A DNA stretch of 64,000 nucleotides from JANXXV01 sp038230275 (GTDB taxonomy: Bacteria; Acidobacteriota; Terriglobia; Bryobacterales; Bryobacteraceae): contig JBBRNO010000017.1 of assembly GCA_038230275.1 (NCBI GenBank), positions 1-64,000 of the forward strand, given 5' to 3'. This document shows positions 33,361-41,630 of this stretch, piece by piece. Under the pieces are notes generated by a model. That model was given only the letters and a program-made list of their open reading frames with translations. It was not told the DNA's origin and made no database searches. A program made the translations under genes and the position numbers. Numbering within the stretch: position 1 is the stretch's first letter; each line of letters starts with the position of its first letter.

Positions 33361-36300
33361 ATGGAAATTACGCTCGGGATTCTGGTTCTGATCCAGCTGG
33401 CCCGTTATTTAATGAACCGCGAACGTTTTCGCAATCTGGACGAAGAAATTGCAGCAGTTGCCGCAAGGGTGTCCCAAGACGGACCGGATAAACAAACCCA
33501 GATCCAAGAATTGACCGCCCGGATTTACCGGCTGGAGCTGAAAGTAGAAACTTTGAGAGGCAGCGAGGCGCCGGCGCGGACTGTTCCGGCACCCGTGATT
33601 GTAGAGCGGCCGGTAACACCTCCACCGCTGCCGAAAGCTCTACCCCCGGAGATCAAAAGGACATTCGTGGCCGAACCCGAGCCCGAGCCCAACCCCGAGC
33701 CGAAGCCAGAGCCGGTGATGACGGCCAGCGAGCCGGCCGGACCCACGATTTCCGAACGGCTCCGCGCAGCGCTGGGCGGCGAGGAGTGGGAAGCATTGGT
33801 GGGCGGAAGCCTGTTGAATAAGCTGGGTGCGCTGGTGCTGGTGGTGGGGATCGCGCTGTTTCTGGGTTACTCCTTTACCGAAATGGCGCCGGCGGGACGC
33901 GCGGCTATCGCGTTGGCTGTCAGCGTGTCCATTCTGGCGGCCGGCATGTGGATCGAGCGCGCAGCCAAGTACCGGGTCTTCGCCGGAGGACTGATTGGCG
34001 CGGGTTGGGCGGCGCTTTATGCTACGGCGTATGCGATCTACGCTCTGCCGGCGGCAAAAATCATCGACGACCCATTTGCCGGATCGATCGGTGTGCTCGT
34101 GGTGGCCACCGGAATGATTGGCCACTCGCTGCTGTACCGTTCCCAAGCTTTGACCGCGGTGGCGTATTTCACCGCATTTGCCGGGCTGGCGGCCACGCCG
34201 TCTACCCCGTTCGCGGTGATTGCGCTGGTGCCGCTGGCGGCATCGCTGTTGTATCTGGCATTCCGCTTCGAATGGTACGCGATGGCGCTTTTCGGCATCT
34301 TCGCCACCTATGGAACGTGCATCTCAAGGGGCAGTTCAGACGCGACGCTGTTTTCGACGCAAGCACTTTTCCTGGTCTATTGGGCGCTGTTTGAAGTCTT
34401 CGATTTGTTGCGCACCTCCCGGCGGATCGCCGCGAACGGACTGGGCTGGATCTCTCCGCTGAATGCCATTGCTTTTCTGGGCCTCTCCTATTCCGCTTGG
34501 GCTTCGAAGGCTCCGGATCAACTGTGGTTGATGGCATCCTTCGGGGCGGCGCTCTATTTTGCCAGCGCGATGGCGCGGGCCATCGTACGGCCGCCGTCGA
34601 GCTTCGCCGAAACTGACGATTTGCAGGTGCGGGCCGAGGCGGGTAGCTACGAATTCTCATTGACGGTCTCCGCGGTTTTGGCTGCGCTGGCAATTGTGGC
34701 GCATGTGCCGGGAATCTGGATCGGAGTCGGCCTGGCGATTGAAGCCGAAGTGCTCTACGTGGCAGGCGTGCGCTGGAATTCCATCGTTTTGCGCAGCTTG
34801 GGCGCCGTCGCGTTTGCCTTTTCCCTGGGCAGGCTGTTCGCCTACGATTACCCGGCGGGCGGAACCACGGCGGTGTTCGGCCGCAGCATTCAGAACTGGA
34901 CACCACCCGTTCTGATGCACGTTTTCCTGTTTTATGCGAACCGGGTTTTGCGGCGGCCCAATCTGACGTTCAGCTTCGCGGCGTCTGCGTTAGGCGCGCT
35001 GGTGATTTTCGCCGAAACGCCGAAAGATGTCGCGGGGACGGTGTGGATAGTCTTTGCGGCGATCCTGTTTGAACTTGGCTTCCGCAAGCGCCTCGGCGAA
35101 TTCCGTATGCAGGCGTATCTTCTGGGCTTCGTTGGAACCGGACAGTCTATATTGGCACACGGGATTTTCATCACGCACCAGTGGCGCAACCTGGCCATCG
35201 GGCTGATCCTTTTTTATGCCAATGCGCTCCGTTGCCAGTGGAAGGCGGAAGGCGGCATCGGACCTCTGGAATACAAGTGCCTGCAGTGGGCTGCCGCCGC
35301 CGGCACGGTGAGCTTTTCGCTGCTGATGCTTTGGAATACGGTTCCGACGGCCTATTTCGGCTTAGGCGAGTGTTTACTAGCCGCCCTGTTGTTTGAACTG
35401 GGATTGCGGAAGCTGCCAATGGCGCTGCGGTTACCTGCCTATTTGGTATGGACGATCGGCATATTCCGGTTGATTCTGCCGGATCCAGGAGCCTCGGCCA
35501 AGTTTGGCGATCCGCAGCTGGCGCTGTCCTACGCAGTTGCTGCCGTGGTGGCGTGGTACTTCTGCGCACGGGTGACGGTGCAGGCCTCTGACGCCGCCCC
35601 GCAGCCGGACCGAGAAATCCTTCGCCATGCCATGGCTGCGGGCGGAACTTTATTGGCCATGCGCGCCGTATGGATTGTAACGCCCGAACCCATGGTAGCC
35701 GCCGCCTGGGTGGTGATGGCGCTGGTTTGGATCGAACTGGGTTTGCGGTTGGAGGTGGCGCCATTTCGCTGGCTGGGCAATAGCGTCATGGCGATGGTTG
35801 GCATCCGGCTCGCGCTGGTGAATTTCAATTATCCGGATAAGCTGCCGGGCATTGTTCCGGTGATCGCCGCTGCGTACTACCTATGGTTCCGATACGGAAA
35901 TTCGTGGACGGCGAGGGTGTACGTCTGGGCTGCCGTTGTTCCGGGGATGGCGCTTCTGCATTCTGAGCTGCCGGTGGCGACGGGCGTGGTGGGCTGGGCG
36001 TATTTCGCTTTGGCGCTTTTGGCGTTGGGCAGGCGCATTGGCAATCTCGATTTGACCTGGCAGAGCTATGGGGTGGCCGGCCTATCATTTATGTACTCGG
36101 TTTTCAACCCGGCGGCCACTTGGGTGGCTGTCGCCGTGGTTGCCGCGTTCTATGCCGCTCAGGCACTATCGGAACGGCACGGGCGAACGTTCTTCTCTAT
36201 TCTGGCGACGCTGTTGCTGACCGCTACGTTGTACGACAAAGTCTCTGGCAGCGTACTTACGGTGGCTTGGGGCGGAGAAGGGCTGGTTCTGCTGGGAATC

Positions 36301-36501
36301 GGCTTTGTGGCGCGGGAGCGGCTGCTGCGATTGCAGGGCCTGGTGCTGTTTTTGGTCTGCATCCTGAAGCTGTTCCTCTACGATCTGCGAAATCTGGAGA
36401 CGATGTACCGGATTCTCTCTTTCATCGCGCTGGGCTTGATCTTGTTGGGTGTTTCGTGGATTTATACACGGTTCCGCGAGCATGTCCGGCGGCTCTTGTA
36501 A
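33361..36501 (+). CDS. DUF2339 polytopic membrane protein
   Basis: 1046-aa protein. An N-terminal hydrophobic start and coiled-coil-like region (about 1-65: RFRNLDEEIAAVAARV) are followed by a Pro/Glu-rich linker containing EPEPEPNPEPKPEP (about 100-118), then a motif region EEWEALVGGSLLNKLGALVLVVGIALFLGYSF (about 140-172) and more than twenty hydrophobic helices to the C-terminus. WE..VGG..LNKLGA is the signature of the DUF2339 family, whose function is not known. No signal beyond the first helix is needed. It starts 99 bp from the divergent sigma-54 activator. Confidence 0.85.
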   Translation: MEITLGILVLIQLARYLMNRERFRNLDEEIAAVAARVSQDGPDKQTQIQELTARIYRLELKVETLRGSEAPARTVPAPVIVERPVTPPPLPKALPPEIKRTFVAEPEPEPNPEPKPEPVMTASEPAGPTISERLRAALGGEEWEALVGGSLLNKLGALVLVVGIALFLGYSFTEMAPAGRAAIALAVSVSILAAGMWIERAAKYRVFAGGLIGAGWAALYATAYAIYALPAAKIIDDPFAGSIGVLVVATGMIGHSLLYRSQALTAVAYFTAFAGLAATPSTPFAVIALVPLAASLLYLAFRFEWYAMALFGIFATYGTCISRGSSDATLFSTQALFLVYWALFEVFDLLRTSRRIAANGLGWISPLNAIAFLGLSYSAWASKAPDQLWLMASFGAALYFASAMARAIVRPPSSFAETDDLQVRAEAGSYEFSLTVSAVLAALAIVAHVPGIWIGVGLAIEAEVLYVAGVRWNSIVLRSLGAVAFAFSLGRLFAYDYPAGGTTAVFGRSIQNWTPPVLMHVFLFYANRVLRRPNLTFSFAASALGALVIFAETPKDVAGTVWIVFAAILFELGFRKRLGEFRMQAYLLGFVGTGQSILAHGIFITHQWRNLAIGLILFYANALRCQWKAEGGIGPLEYKCLQWAAAAGTVSFSLLMLWNTVPTAYFGLGECLLAALLFELGLRKLPMALRLPAYLVWTIGIFRLILPDPGASAKFGDPQLALSYAVAAVVAWYFCARVTVQASDAAPQPDREILRHAMAAGGTLLAMRAVWIVTPEPMVAAAWVVMALVWIELGLRLEVAPFRWLGNSVMAMVGIRLALVNFNYPDKLPGIVPVIAAAYYLWFRYGNSWTARVYVWAAVVPGMALLHSELPVATGVVGWAYFALALLALGRRIGNLDLTWQSYGVAGLSFMYSVFNPAATWVAVAVVAAFYAAQALSERHGRTFFSILATLLLTATLYDKVSGSVLTVAWGGEGLVLLGIGFVARERLLRLQGLVLFLVCILKLFLYDLRNLETMYRILSFIALGLILLGVSWIYTRFREHVRRLL

Positions 36502-36609
36502 ATGCTGCGGGATGCTTAATTGCCACGGGTAAACCTAGCCGCGTTGTTCTGCGTACTACAAGTGATGCAGTGCAAGCGACATGGCTGAGCTGTTGTATTT
36601 AGGAGACCA

Positions 36610-37515
36610 ATGAGCGAACCAGGTAGGGTCATTTTCGTTCGGTATCACGACGGTATTCGGGGCCGACTCTCTAACTTTGACACCGGAAGCGCTGCCCTGA
36701 AGCAGGAACACCGGGACTTCTTACATGCCGAAGTGGTTCCCATCCTGGCCGCCCTTGGCAGTCTCCGGTTGATTGGGCTCGCGAGCCGGTTGGGAAATTC
36801 CGACCGCAACAAAATTTTATCTGAGCAGCGCCTGGCAGCCGTGTTGGCCTTTCTGCGCCAGCCATCGGAGGCTGGAACCGGCTTTCAAGTGACGCTGGAT
36901 CAACCACTAGGGGAAGTGGCTGCCCGTTACGCCGGCGTTTCCGAGGAGCATGACAATCATGAGAACTGGCGCAGCGTCATCTTTTCCGCCTGGACTCATC
37001 TGACCCCTCCGCCTCCGCCTCCTCCACCGCCGCCGCCACCACCACACGCCCCGACACCGCCGGTGGTCCCGCGATTCAGAATGAGAATGTTGCGGGCGGT
37101 TTCCTGTGGCCCTGTGACGCGGGCGAAGTTTCAGATTCACGACCGCAACACCAACATGACGGCTTATTACGAATTCATCGGGGTGGGATTTGATTTTGTC
37201 CCCGGCTCTATCACGCTGCAAGGGACGTGGAGCCGTGATTTCACTCCGAGAAGTACCACGCCGGTTCGGCTTTCCGATTTCTGGGGCCGCGTGGCGATGG
37301 CCGGATATGCGATTCCGGTACAAACGCCCAGCGGTGTCGAGTCAGTGAGCCAGACCGAATTGACGCTGAGCTGCCTCTCGCATGCGTTGCCTGTCGTTAT
37401 CCGGCCGTTTCCCACCGGAACTACCATCCCGGGAAGCCTAGGCGCTTGTGCCGGATATCTGGAAATGGATCCGCCTGTGACGATGCCCTTTCCAGGACCT
37501 GAGGGCGGACCCTGA
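36610..37515 (+). CDS. OmpA-like domain/polyproline/unknown C-terminal domain protein
   Basis: 301 aa after an AGGAGACCAATG start. Residues 1-130 resemble an OmpA C-terminal (peptidoglycan-binding) domain: NFDTGSAALKQEHRDFL, LIGLASRLGNSDRNKILSEQRLAAVLAFL. A run of thirteen prolines (about 133-145) and HAPTPPVVP join it to a beta-rich domain (about 155-301; ISFAYYEFIGVGFDFVPGS-like strands, FTPRSTTPVRLSDFWGR). No signal peptide is seen, which is odd for a peptidoglycan-binding domain and suggests a cytosolic assembly or non-classical export, as in contractile-injection-type loci. No such genes are adjacent. Confidence 0.6.
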   Translation: MSEPGRVIFVRYHDGIRGRLSNFDTGSAALKQEHRDFLHAEVVPILAALGSLRLIGLASRLGNSDRNKILSEQRLAAVLAFLRQPSEAGTGFQVTLDQPLGEVAARYAGVSEEHDNHENWRSVIFSAWTHLTPPPPPPPPPPPPPHAPTPPVVPRFRMRMLRAVSCGPVTRAKFQIHDRNTNMTAYYEFIGVGFDFVPGSITLQGTWSRDFTPRSTTPVRLSDFWGRVAMAGYAIPVQTPSGVESVSQTELTLSCLSHALPVVIRPFPTGTTIPGSLGACAGYLEMDPPVTMPFPGPEGGP

Positions 37516-37544
37516 GCGGCAAAATCAAGATACACCGTCGCGAA

Positions 37545-37576
37545 TATTCTGCTATTCTTCCGCCTGAGGCAGAATA
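37545..37576 (+). promoter_or_regulatory. 8-bp inverted repeat at the nuclease translation start
   Basis: TATTCTGC (37545-37552) is the exact reverse complement of GCAGAATA (37569-37576), which touches the ATG at 37577. A hairpin here would cover the GAGGCAG ribosome binding region. It could instead be a protein-binding site. Confidence 0.45.
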
Positions 37577-38536
37577 ATGATCCTACTTAAGCGGAGTTTA
37601 GCGATTGTCTGCACGCTTCTTGTTACCGCACCCGTGCAGGCGTGGAACGGCACAGGCCATATGGTAGTGGCCTACGTTGCCTATAAGAAGTTGAAAGGAC
37701 CCACGCGAAGCCGCGTGGACAAACTACTGAAGCTGAATCCCAGGTATGCCACGTGGACGGCCGGGGTTTCGAATTCCAGGAAAGGCCTCGCCGCCTTTCT
37801 GAACGCTGCCGTTTGGCCCGATTGCATCAAACGGGCTTCGGAATGCCCTGGCTATCATGCTGATGGGACGGACGGCGGGGAGACTCCACCGAACACGCCG
37901 GACGCATCCCAGAATATCGGTTATACCGACATGGCGATGCACAAATATTGGCATTACGTCGATAGGCCGTTTTCTCCCGCCGGTTTGCCGGTAAGTGAGG
38001 CCAATGTGCCCAACGCCGAGACGCAGCTGCAAATTCTGATCGCCGCACTGGCCGGTACGCCGTCCGATGATATTAAATCGTACGATATTGCTTGGATCGA
38101 GCATCTGACCGGAGATATTCATCAACCCTTGCATGCCACCGCGCGGTTCACCGCCGTCAGTCCGAACGGAGACCGCGGCGGAAACGAAGTGAAATTTTGC
38201 ACGTCGCCCTGTTTTGACAATCTCCATTCGTATTGGGACAACCTGATGGGTACCTCGATCCTACTCGTGGATATTCAGCGGATTGGAAATTCGCTGTTAC
38301 GGAAGCGGAAACCGGCCGGGGCCGAGGGTGCGGTGCCGGTATGGGTGGGAGAGAGCACAGCCCTGGCGCGAACGGACGTTTATGCGGCCCCCATCAGCGT
38401 GGAGGACAATCCCGCGGCGCCAGTGTCGGCCAGGCCGGACGCAGGGTATGAGTCTCATGCCAAGGCTTTGGCTGATTCTCAGGTTCTGCTGGCAGGCTAC
38501 CGGTTGGCGGCGGTGTTGAATGCGAACCTGCATTGA
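37577..38536 (+). CDS. S1/P1-type nuclease, exported
   Basis: 319-aa zinc-dependent single-strand nuclease/3'-nucleotidase. Signal peptide about 1-22 (ending VQA) leaves Trp23 as the mature N-terminus; in this family that Trp supplies zinc ligands. Other ligand motifs are intact: WNGTGHMVVA, HKYWHYVD, EHLTGDIHQPLHA, GDRGGNEVKF and NLHSYWDN. Cysteines at SEC and CTSPC could form disulfides. The role is likely nutritional release of phosphate or nucleosides from RNA and ssDNA in the periplasm or outside. It is a single gene with an inverted repeat at its start codon. Confidence 0.93.
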   Translation: MILLKRSLAIVCTLLVTAPVQAWNGTGHMVVAYVAYKKLKGPTRSRVDKLLKLNPRYATWTAGVSNSRKGLAAFLNAAVWPDCIKRASECPGYHADGTDGGETPPNTPDASQNIGYTDMAMHKYWHYVDRPFSPAGLPVSEANVPNAETQLQILIAALAGTPSDDIKSYDIAWIEHLTGDIHQPLHATARFTAVSPNGDRGGNEVKFCTSPCFDNLHSYWDNLMGTSILLVDIQRIGNSLLRKRKPAGAEGAVPVWVGESTALARTDVYAAPISVEDNPAAPVSARPDAGYESHAKALADSQVLLAGYRLAAVLNANLH

Positions 38537-38612
38537 GATTCTGACTCAGGGAAGAAAGGGAATGGATGGCCAAGTGCCGTAATGTCTCCCCCGATTGTGT
38601 ATTCTGAAGGGA

Positions 38613-39752
38613 ATGTCCCCACCGGCAACTCGTCAACATACGGGAGGACGTGACACGAGCAAGCAGCTCTTCCCCGCGCTTACTGGTTTGCGCTGGTTCG
38701 CAGCAATGTCCGTCGTTTTGTTTCATTTTGGACAACAAACACTTGTCTCCGCGCCGCCTGCGCTACAGCGATTAGGCGGGTGCGGATATGCTGCCGTGGG
38801 ACTTTTCTTTGTGCTGTCCGGTTTCGTCCTTGCCTATAATTACTTAGAACAGGGCAGGCTAATTGTTGCGAAATCGGTTTTTTGGAAGGCACGGTTCGCA
38901 CGCATTTATCCCGTCTATCTCCTCGCTGTCTTTATTACGTTGCCACTCTTCCTTTTAAGTGTGAGTAAGGCAGGGGGCATCCATAAATTCGCTATTGCAA
39001 CGGTGGTGTCCAACTTGACCCTGCTGCAAGCATGGTCACCAGACACGGCATTAGAAATGAATGCTCCGGGATGGTCCCTTTCCGCGGAGACTTTCTTCTA
39101 CCTGATCTTCCCCTATGCAGGCGTTCTGATAGCCAAGTTGTCTTCGCGCCGCGTTCTAGCCCTAATGTTTGTGCTGTGGTGCGCAGCAGTTTTGCCCGCA
39201 GCGGCATACGTTTGTTCCATTGTGACGCTCAGTGAGAGCGGCGTGACGGCGCTCAAACTTAATCCGATGTCCCGATGTCCAGAGTTCCTGCTAGGTGTGT
39301 GTATGGGGCTTCTGTATAGTAGAAAAGCCGTGGTCCCCAAAAGATGGATGGCGTTTGTCGCAGCCATCGGACTGGTAATCGTGGGAGCCGCCAGTGATCG
39401 CATTCCCTACCTGCTGATTCACAACGGACTACTCGATCCCTTGTTCATTCTATTGATCCTGGGTCTGACCCGCTTCAATACTGGCGCTACTCTGGTGCTA
39501 TTGGGAGAGGCGAGTTACGGATTGTATATTCTTCACTATCCGCTATGGTCGTGGTCACTCCAGATCAAAAAATTTTTGCATGCGGAACTGAGTATGACGC
39601 TGTTCTTTGTGGTGTATGCGGCGTTCGCAGTCCTTTTGTCAGTCGCGGTGTACTGTAAATTTGAGATCCCCGCCAAACGATATTTAGCAGCCAGATTGAA
39701 GAATGGATCAACCATCGTTCCTGATCGTAAAGTCGTTTCCGTAGCAGTATAG
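38613..39752 (+). CDS. Acyltransferase 3 family (OafA/NodX-like) membrane protein
   Basis: About 379 aa from the ATG at 38613; a GTG at 38595 is also open. An integral membrane acyltransferase with about ten helices. Family marks: FPALTGLRWFAAMSVVLFHFG at the N-terminus (the catalytic His in the first helix), GLFFVLSGFVLAYNY, FWKARFARIYPVYLLA, and SLSAETFFYLIFP. These enzymes O-acetylate or acylate surface sugars and lipids; the acceptor is unknown. Base composition is more AT-rich than neighbours. It is followed by a transposase remnant, so local gain of DNA is possible. Confidence 0.88.
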   Translation: MSPPATRQHTGGRDTSKQLFPALTGLRWFAAMSVVLFHFGQQTLVSAPPALQRLGGCGYAAVGLFFVLSGFVLAYNYLEQGRLIVAKSVFWKARFARIYPVYLLAVFITLPLFLLSVSKAGGIHKFAIATVVSNLTLLQAWSPDTALEMNAPGWSLSAETFFYLIFPYAGVLIAKLSSRRVLALMFVLWCAAVLPAAAYVCSIVTLSESGVTALKLNPMSRCPEFLLGVCMGLLYSRKAVVPKRWMAFVAAIGLVIVGAASDRIPYLLIHNGLLDPLFILLILGLTRFNTGATLVLLGEASYGLYILHYPLWSWSLQIKKFLHAELSMTLFFVVYAAFAVLLSVAVYCKFEIPAKRYLAARLKNGSTIVPDRKVVSVAV

Positions 39753-39848
39753 GGACGCACATTCGGCTCAGGTTGGCCGACGACTGTACCAGTGGGCCGC
39801 TGTTCCTCCATCAGGTCGGCCGCCGCTAGCGAATCGATGTGGAAGTAG

Positions 39849-40304
39849 TTGCTGCGGGGACAAGCAGTCATTCCGCAAGCGGAATTCGTGGAAGCGCCCC
39901 TGGGCAGGGAAGCGCTGACCGGCTGGACCTGGGTAAGCAAGCCTCCGCTCCATCCCGTCTCCACCGGCCGGGCCGTTGCCTCCGGCCACCAGCGATGGGA
40001 TATTAAAAATTACAGTTTCAACGAAATGGCCAATGGTTGGCATACCGGACCTATTTATGAGCACCAGCCCAGCGCCATCGTGAGCTTCCTGTGGGCAGCC
40101 TTCCTCGCTGCTCTGAATCGAAAACCGGAGATCCGCAAGGGCAGAACCCGGGTCTTCCGATCGAGGCTTATTGCGGTGGAGGTCGATGCCGGAATCAATC
40201 CCGCGATCTCGACGTGGACCCGTCGACACAATGTTCCCCTCCGCCGTGCTTTTCTTTGCCTAAAACACCGGTTGCGATTCTCCTCAACGCCACTCGACAC
40301 CTAA
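39849..40304 (+). pseudogene. Degraded DDE transposase, C-terminal fragment
   Basis: The reading frame from 39849 has the C-terminal signature of ISNCY/IS4-like DDE transposases: TGWTWVSKPPL, then GHQRWDIKNYSFNEMANGW, then PIYEHQPSAIVSFLWAAFLAAL. The catalytic N-terminal part is missing and no start codon or terminal repeats were seen. After about 40130 the frame no longer resembles the family. It is the relic of an insertion sequence next to the ribosomal operon. Confidence 0.7.
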
Positions 40305-40376
40305 ACCGCTGGCATCTGTCCTATTTCCGCCGCTCACGGCTGCCGGTCACGGAATCGCTGAAATAATTGCCAACTG

Positions 40377-40405
40377 TTGACAAAATAAACATAGTTCCGT
40401 AAGAT
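40377..40405 (+). promoter_or_regulatory. Sigma-70 promoter of the rpsL operon
   Basis: TTGACA (40377-40382), a 17-nt spacer and TAAGAT (40400-40405). Transcription would start near 40412, about 335 nt before rpsL, giving a long leader. Confidence 0.7.
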
Positions 40406-40747
40406 GGGAAGGTTTGGCGAGTTGATTTCTTCTACTCCTGCGCTACCCTTCCCAGTGCCTTCGGGCGGCAAGGCTACCGTAAGTCGTTGTAAAGACTAGG
40501 TAGTTAAGTTATGGGAACCCGGCTGGGAGTCGGCCCCGAGGCTTTAGCGGATTACGCCGCTTTCAGCATGGGCCAGTCTGAAGTGCTACCCTCGCAAGTC
40601 TGGGACGGTGAACAAAAATATACCGCTTCCCGCGTAGTTTGTTCTTTGGGTTTTACCTTCGACGGCGCTTTTCTGATGTTTGGATTGGTGTGTCGAGCAT
40701 TGCATTGTAAGTAATTCAACAGTTTCTAAGTTCAAGAGAGGAAATTC
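40406..40747 (+). promoter_or_regulatory. Long structured 5' leader of the ribosomal operon
   Basis: The leader shows nested pairing: GGGAAGG (40406-40412) with CCTTCCC (40447-40453), and CTACC...AGTC (40474-40485) with GACT...GGTAG (40494-40503) forming a two-part hairpin. Further GC-rich hairpins are possible at 40510-40560. A 67-codon frame (40511-40714) starts ATG but lacks a ribosome binding site. No known riboswitch class was matched; feedback by a ribosomal protein is a reasonable guess. Confidence 0.45.
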
Positions 40748-41122
40748 GTGCCGACGTTTAATCAACTCGTGCGAAAGGGCAGGAAATCGCCACGTTACAA
40801 GACGGCGAGTCCCGCTCTTCAAGCCTGCCCGCAAAAGCGCGGCGTATGTACGCGTGTTTACACAACCACTCCGAAGAAGCCGAATTCGGCTTTGCGTAAG
40901 GTGGCCCGCGTCCGGTTGACCAACGGTATCGAGGTCACCACTTATATCCCAGGCGTTGGCCATAATCTGCAGGAGCACTCCATCGTGCTCATTCGCGGAG
41001 GCCGCGTGAAGGATCTTCCTGGTGTGCGTTACCACGTTGTCCGCGGCACTCTGGATACGGCTGGCGTAGCCAACCGGAAGCAGAGCCGGTCGAAGTATGG
41101 CGCCAAGAGACCGAAGTCCTAA
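40748..41122 (+). CDS. rpsL: 30S ribosomal protein S12
   Basis: 124-aa S12, starting GTG at 40748 after AGAGGAAA. The decoding-site residues are unaltered: TTTPKKPNSALRK (Lys43, Lys44, equal to E. coli 42/43) and GGRVKDLPGVRYH with Lys88 and the Asp89 that is beta-methylthiolated in many bacteria. So the sequence gives no sign of streptomycin resistance. First gene of the operon; rpsG follows after 16 bp. Confidence 0.98.
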   Translation: MPTFNQLVRKGRKSPRYKTASPALQACPQKRGVCTRVYTTTPKKPNSALRKVARVRLTNGIEVTTYIPGVGHNLQEHSIVLIRGGRVKDLPGVRYHVVRGTLDTAGVANRKQSRSKYGAKRPKS

Positions 41123-41138
41123 GTAGGAAGGAATCGAT

Positions 41139-41609
41139 ATGTCACGCAGACGAAGAGCTGAAACCCGTGAGATCCTGCCGGATCCGGTCTACAATTCCAC
41201 CCTCGCGGAGAAGTTTGTCAACTCCATGATGTGGGACGGAAAGAAGACCGTAGCCCAGGGTATCTTCTACACCGCCATGGAGACGCTGAAAGAGCGGAGT
41301 GGCGACGATCCGTTGAAGTTATTTAAGAAAGCGGTTGAGAATTGCAAGCCGTTGCTGGAAGTGAAAACCCGCCGTGTCGGTGGCGCCAACTATCAGGTGC
41401 CTGTTGAGGTTTCGCAGAATCGCCGGACCAGCCTTGCCATCCGCTGGATTTTGTTAAACGCCCGAAGCCGTCCGGACAAGGGGATGCACGAGAAGCTAGC
41501 TAATGAGCTGGGAGACGCCGCAAACTCCCGCGGTGGCGCAATCAAGAAAAAGGACGATGTTCACCGTATGGCCGAAGCCAACAAGGCTTTTGCGCACTAC
41601 CGTTGGTAA
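41139..41609 (+). CDS. rpsG: 30S ribosomal protein S7
   Basis: 156-aa S7, nucleates assembly of the 30S head. Clear from MSRRRRAETREILPDPVYNS, KFVNSMMWDGKKTVAQ and RRVGGANYQVPVEV with ALAIRW-like LAIRWILLNARSR. GAAGGAA ribosome binding site precedes the ATG. S7 commonly represses str operons by binding between rpsL and rpsG; the 16-bp gap here is too short for the E. coli-type site. Confidence 0.98.
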   Translation: MSRRRRAETREILPDPVYNSTLAEKFVNSMMWDGKKTVAQGIFYTAMETLKERSGDDPLKLFKKAVENCKPLLEVKTRRVGGANYQVPVEVSQNRRTSLAIRWILLNARSRPDKGMHEKLANELGDAANSRGGAIKKKDDVHRMAEANKAFAHYRW

Positions 41610-41630
41610 TTCTAAACACTTAAGTTATCT

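Noticed and set aside
36961..37080. Proline-codon run as a possible repeat or CRISPR-like array
   Set aside because: It is an in-frame CCx run coding a polyproline linker; there are no spaced direct repeats. No CRISPR array was found anywhere in the window.
40511..40714. Possible 67-aa leader peptide upstream of rpsL
   Set aside because: No ribosome binding site and no conserved feature; treated as part of the RNA leader, though translation cannot be excluded.
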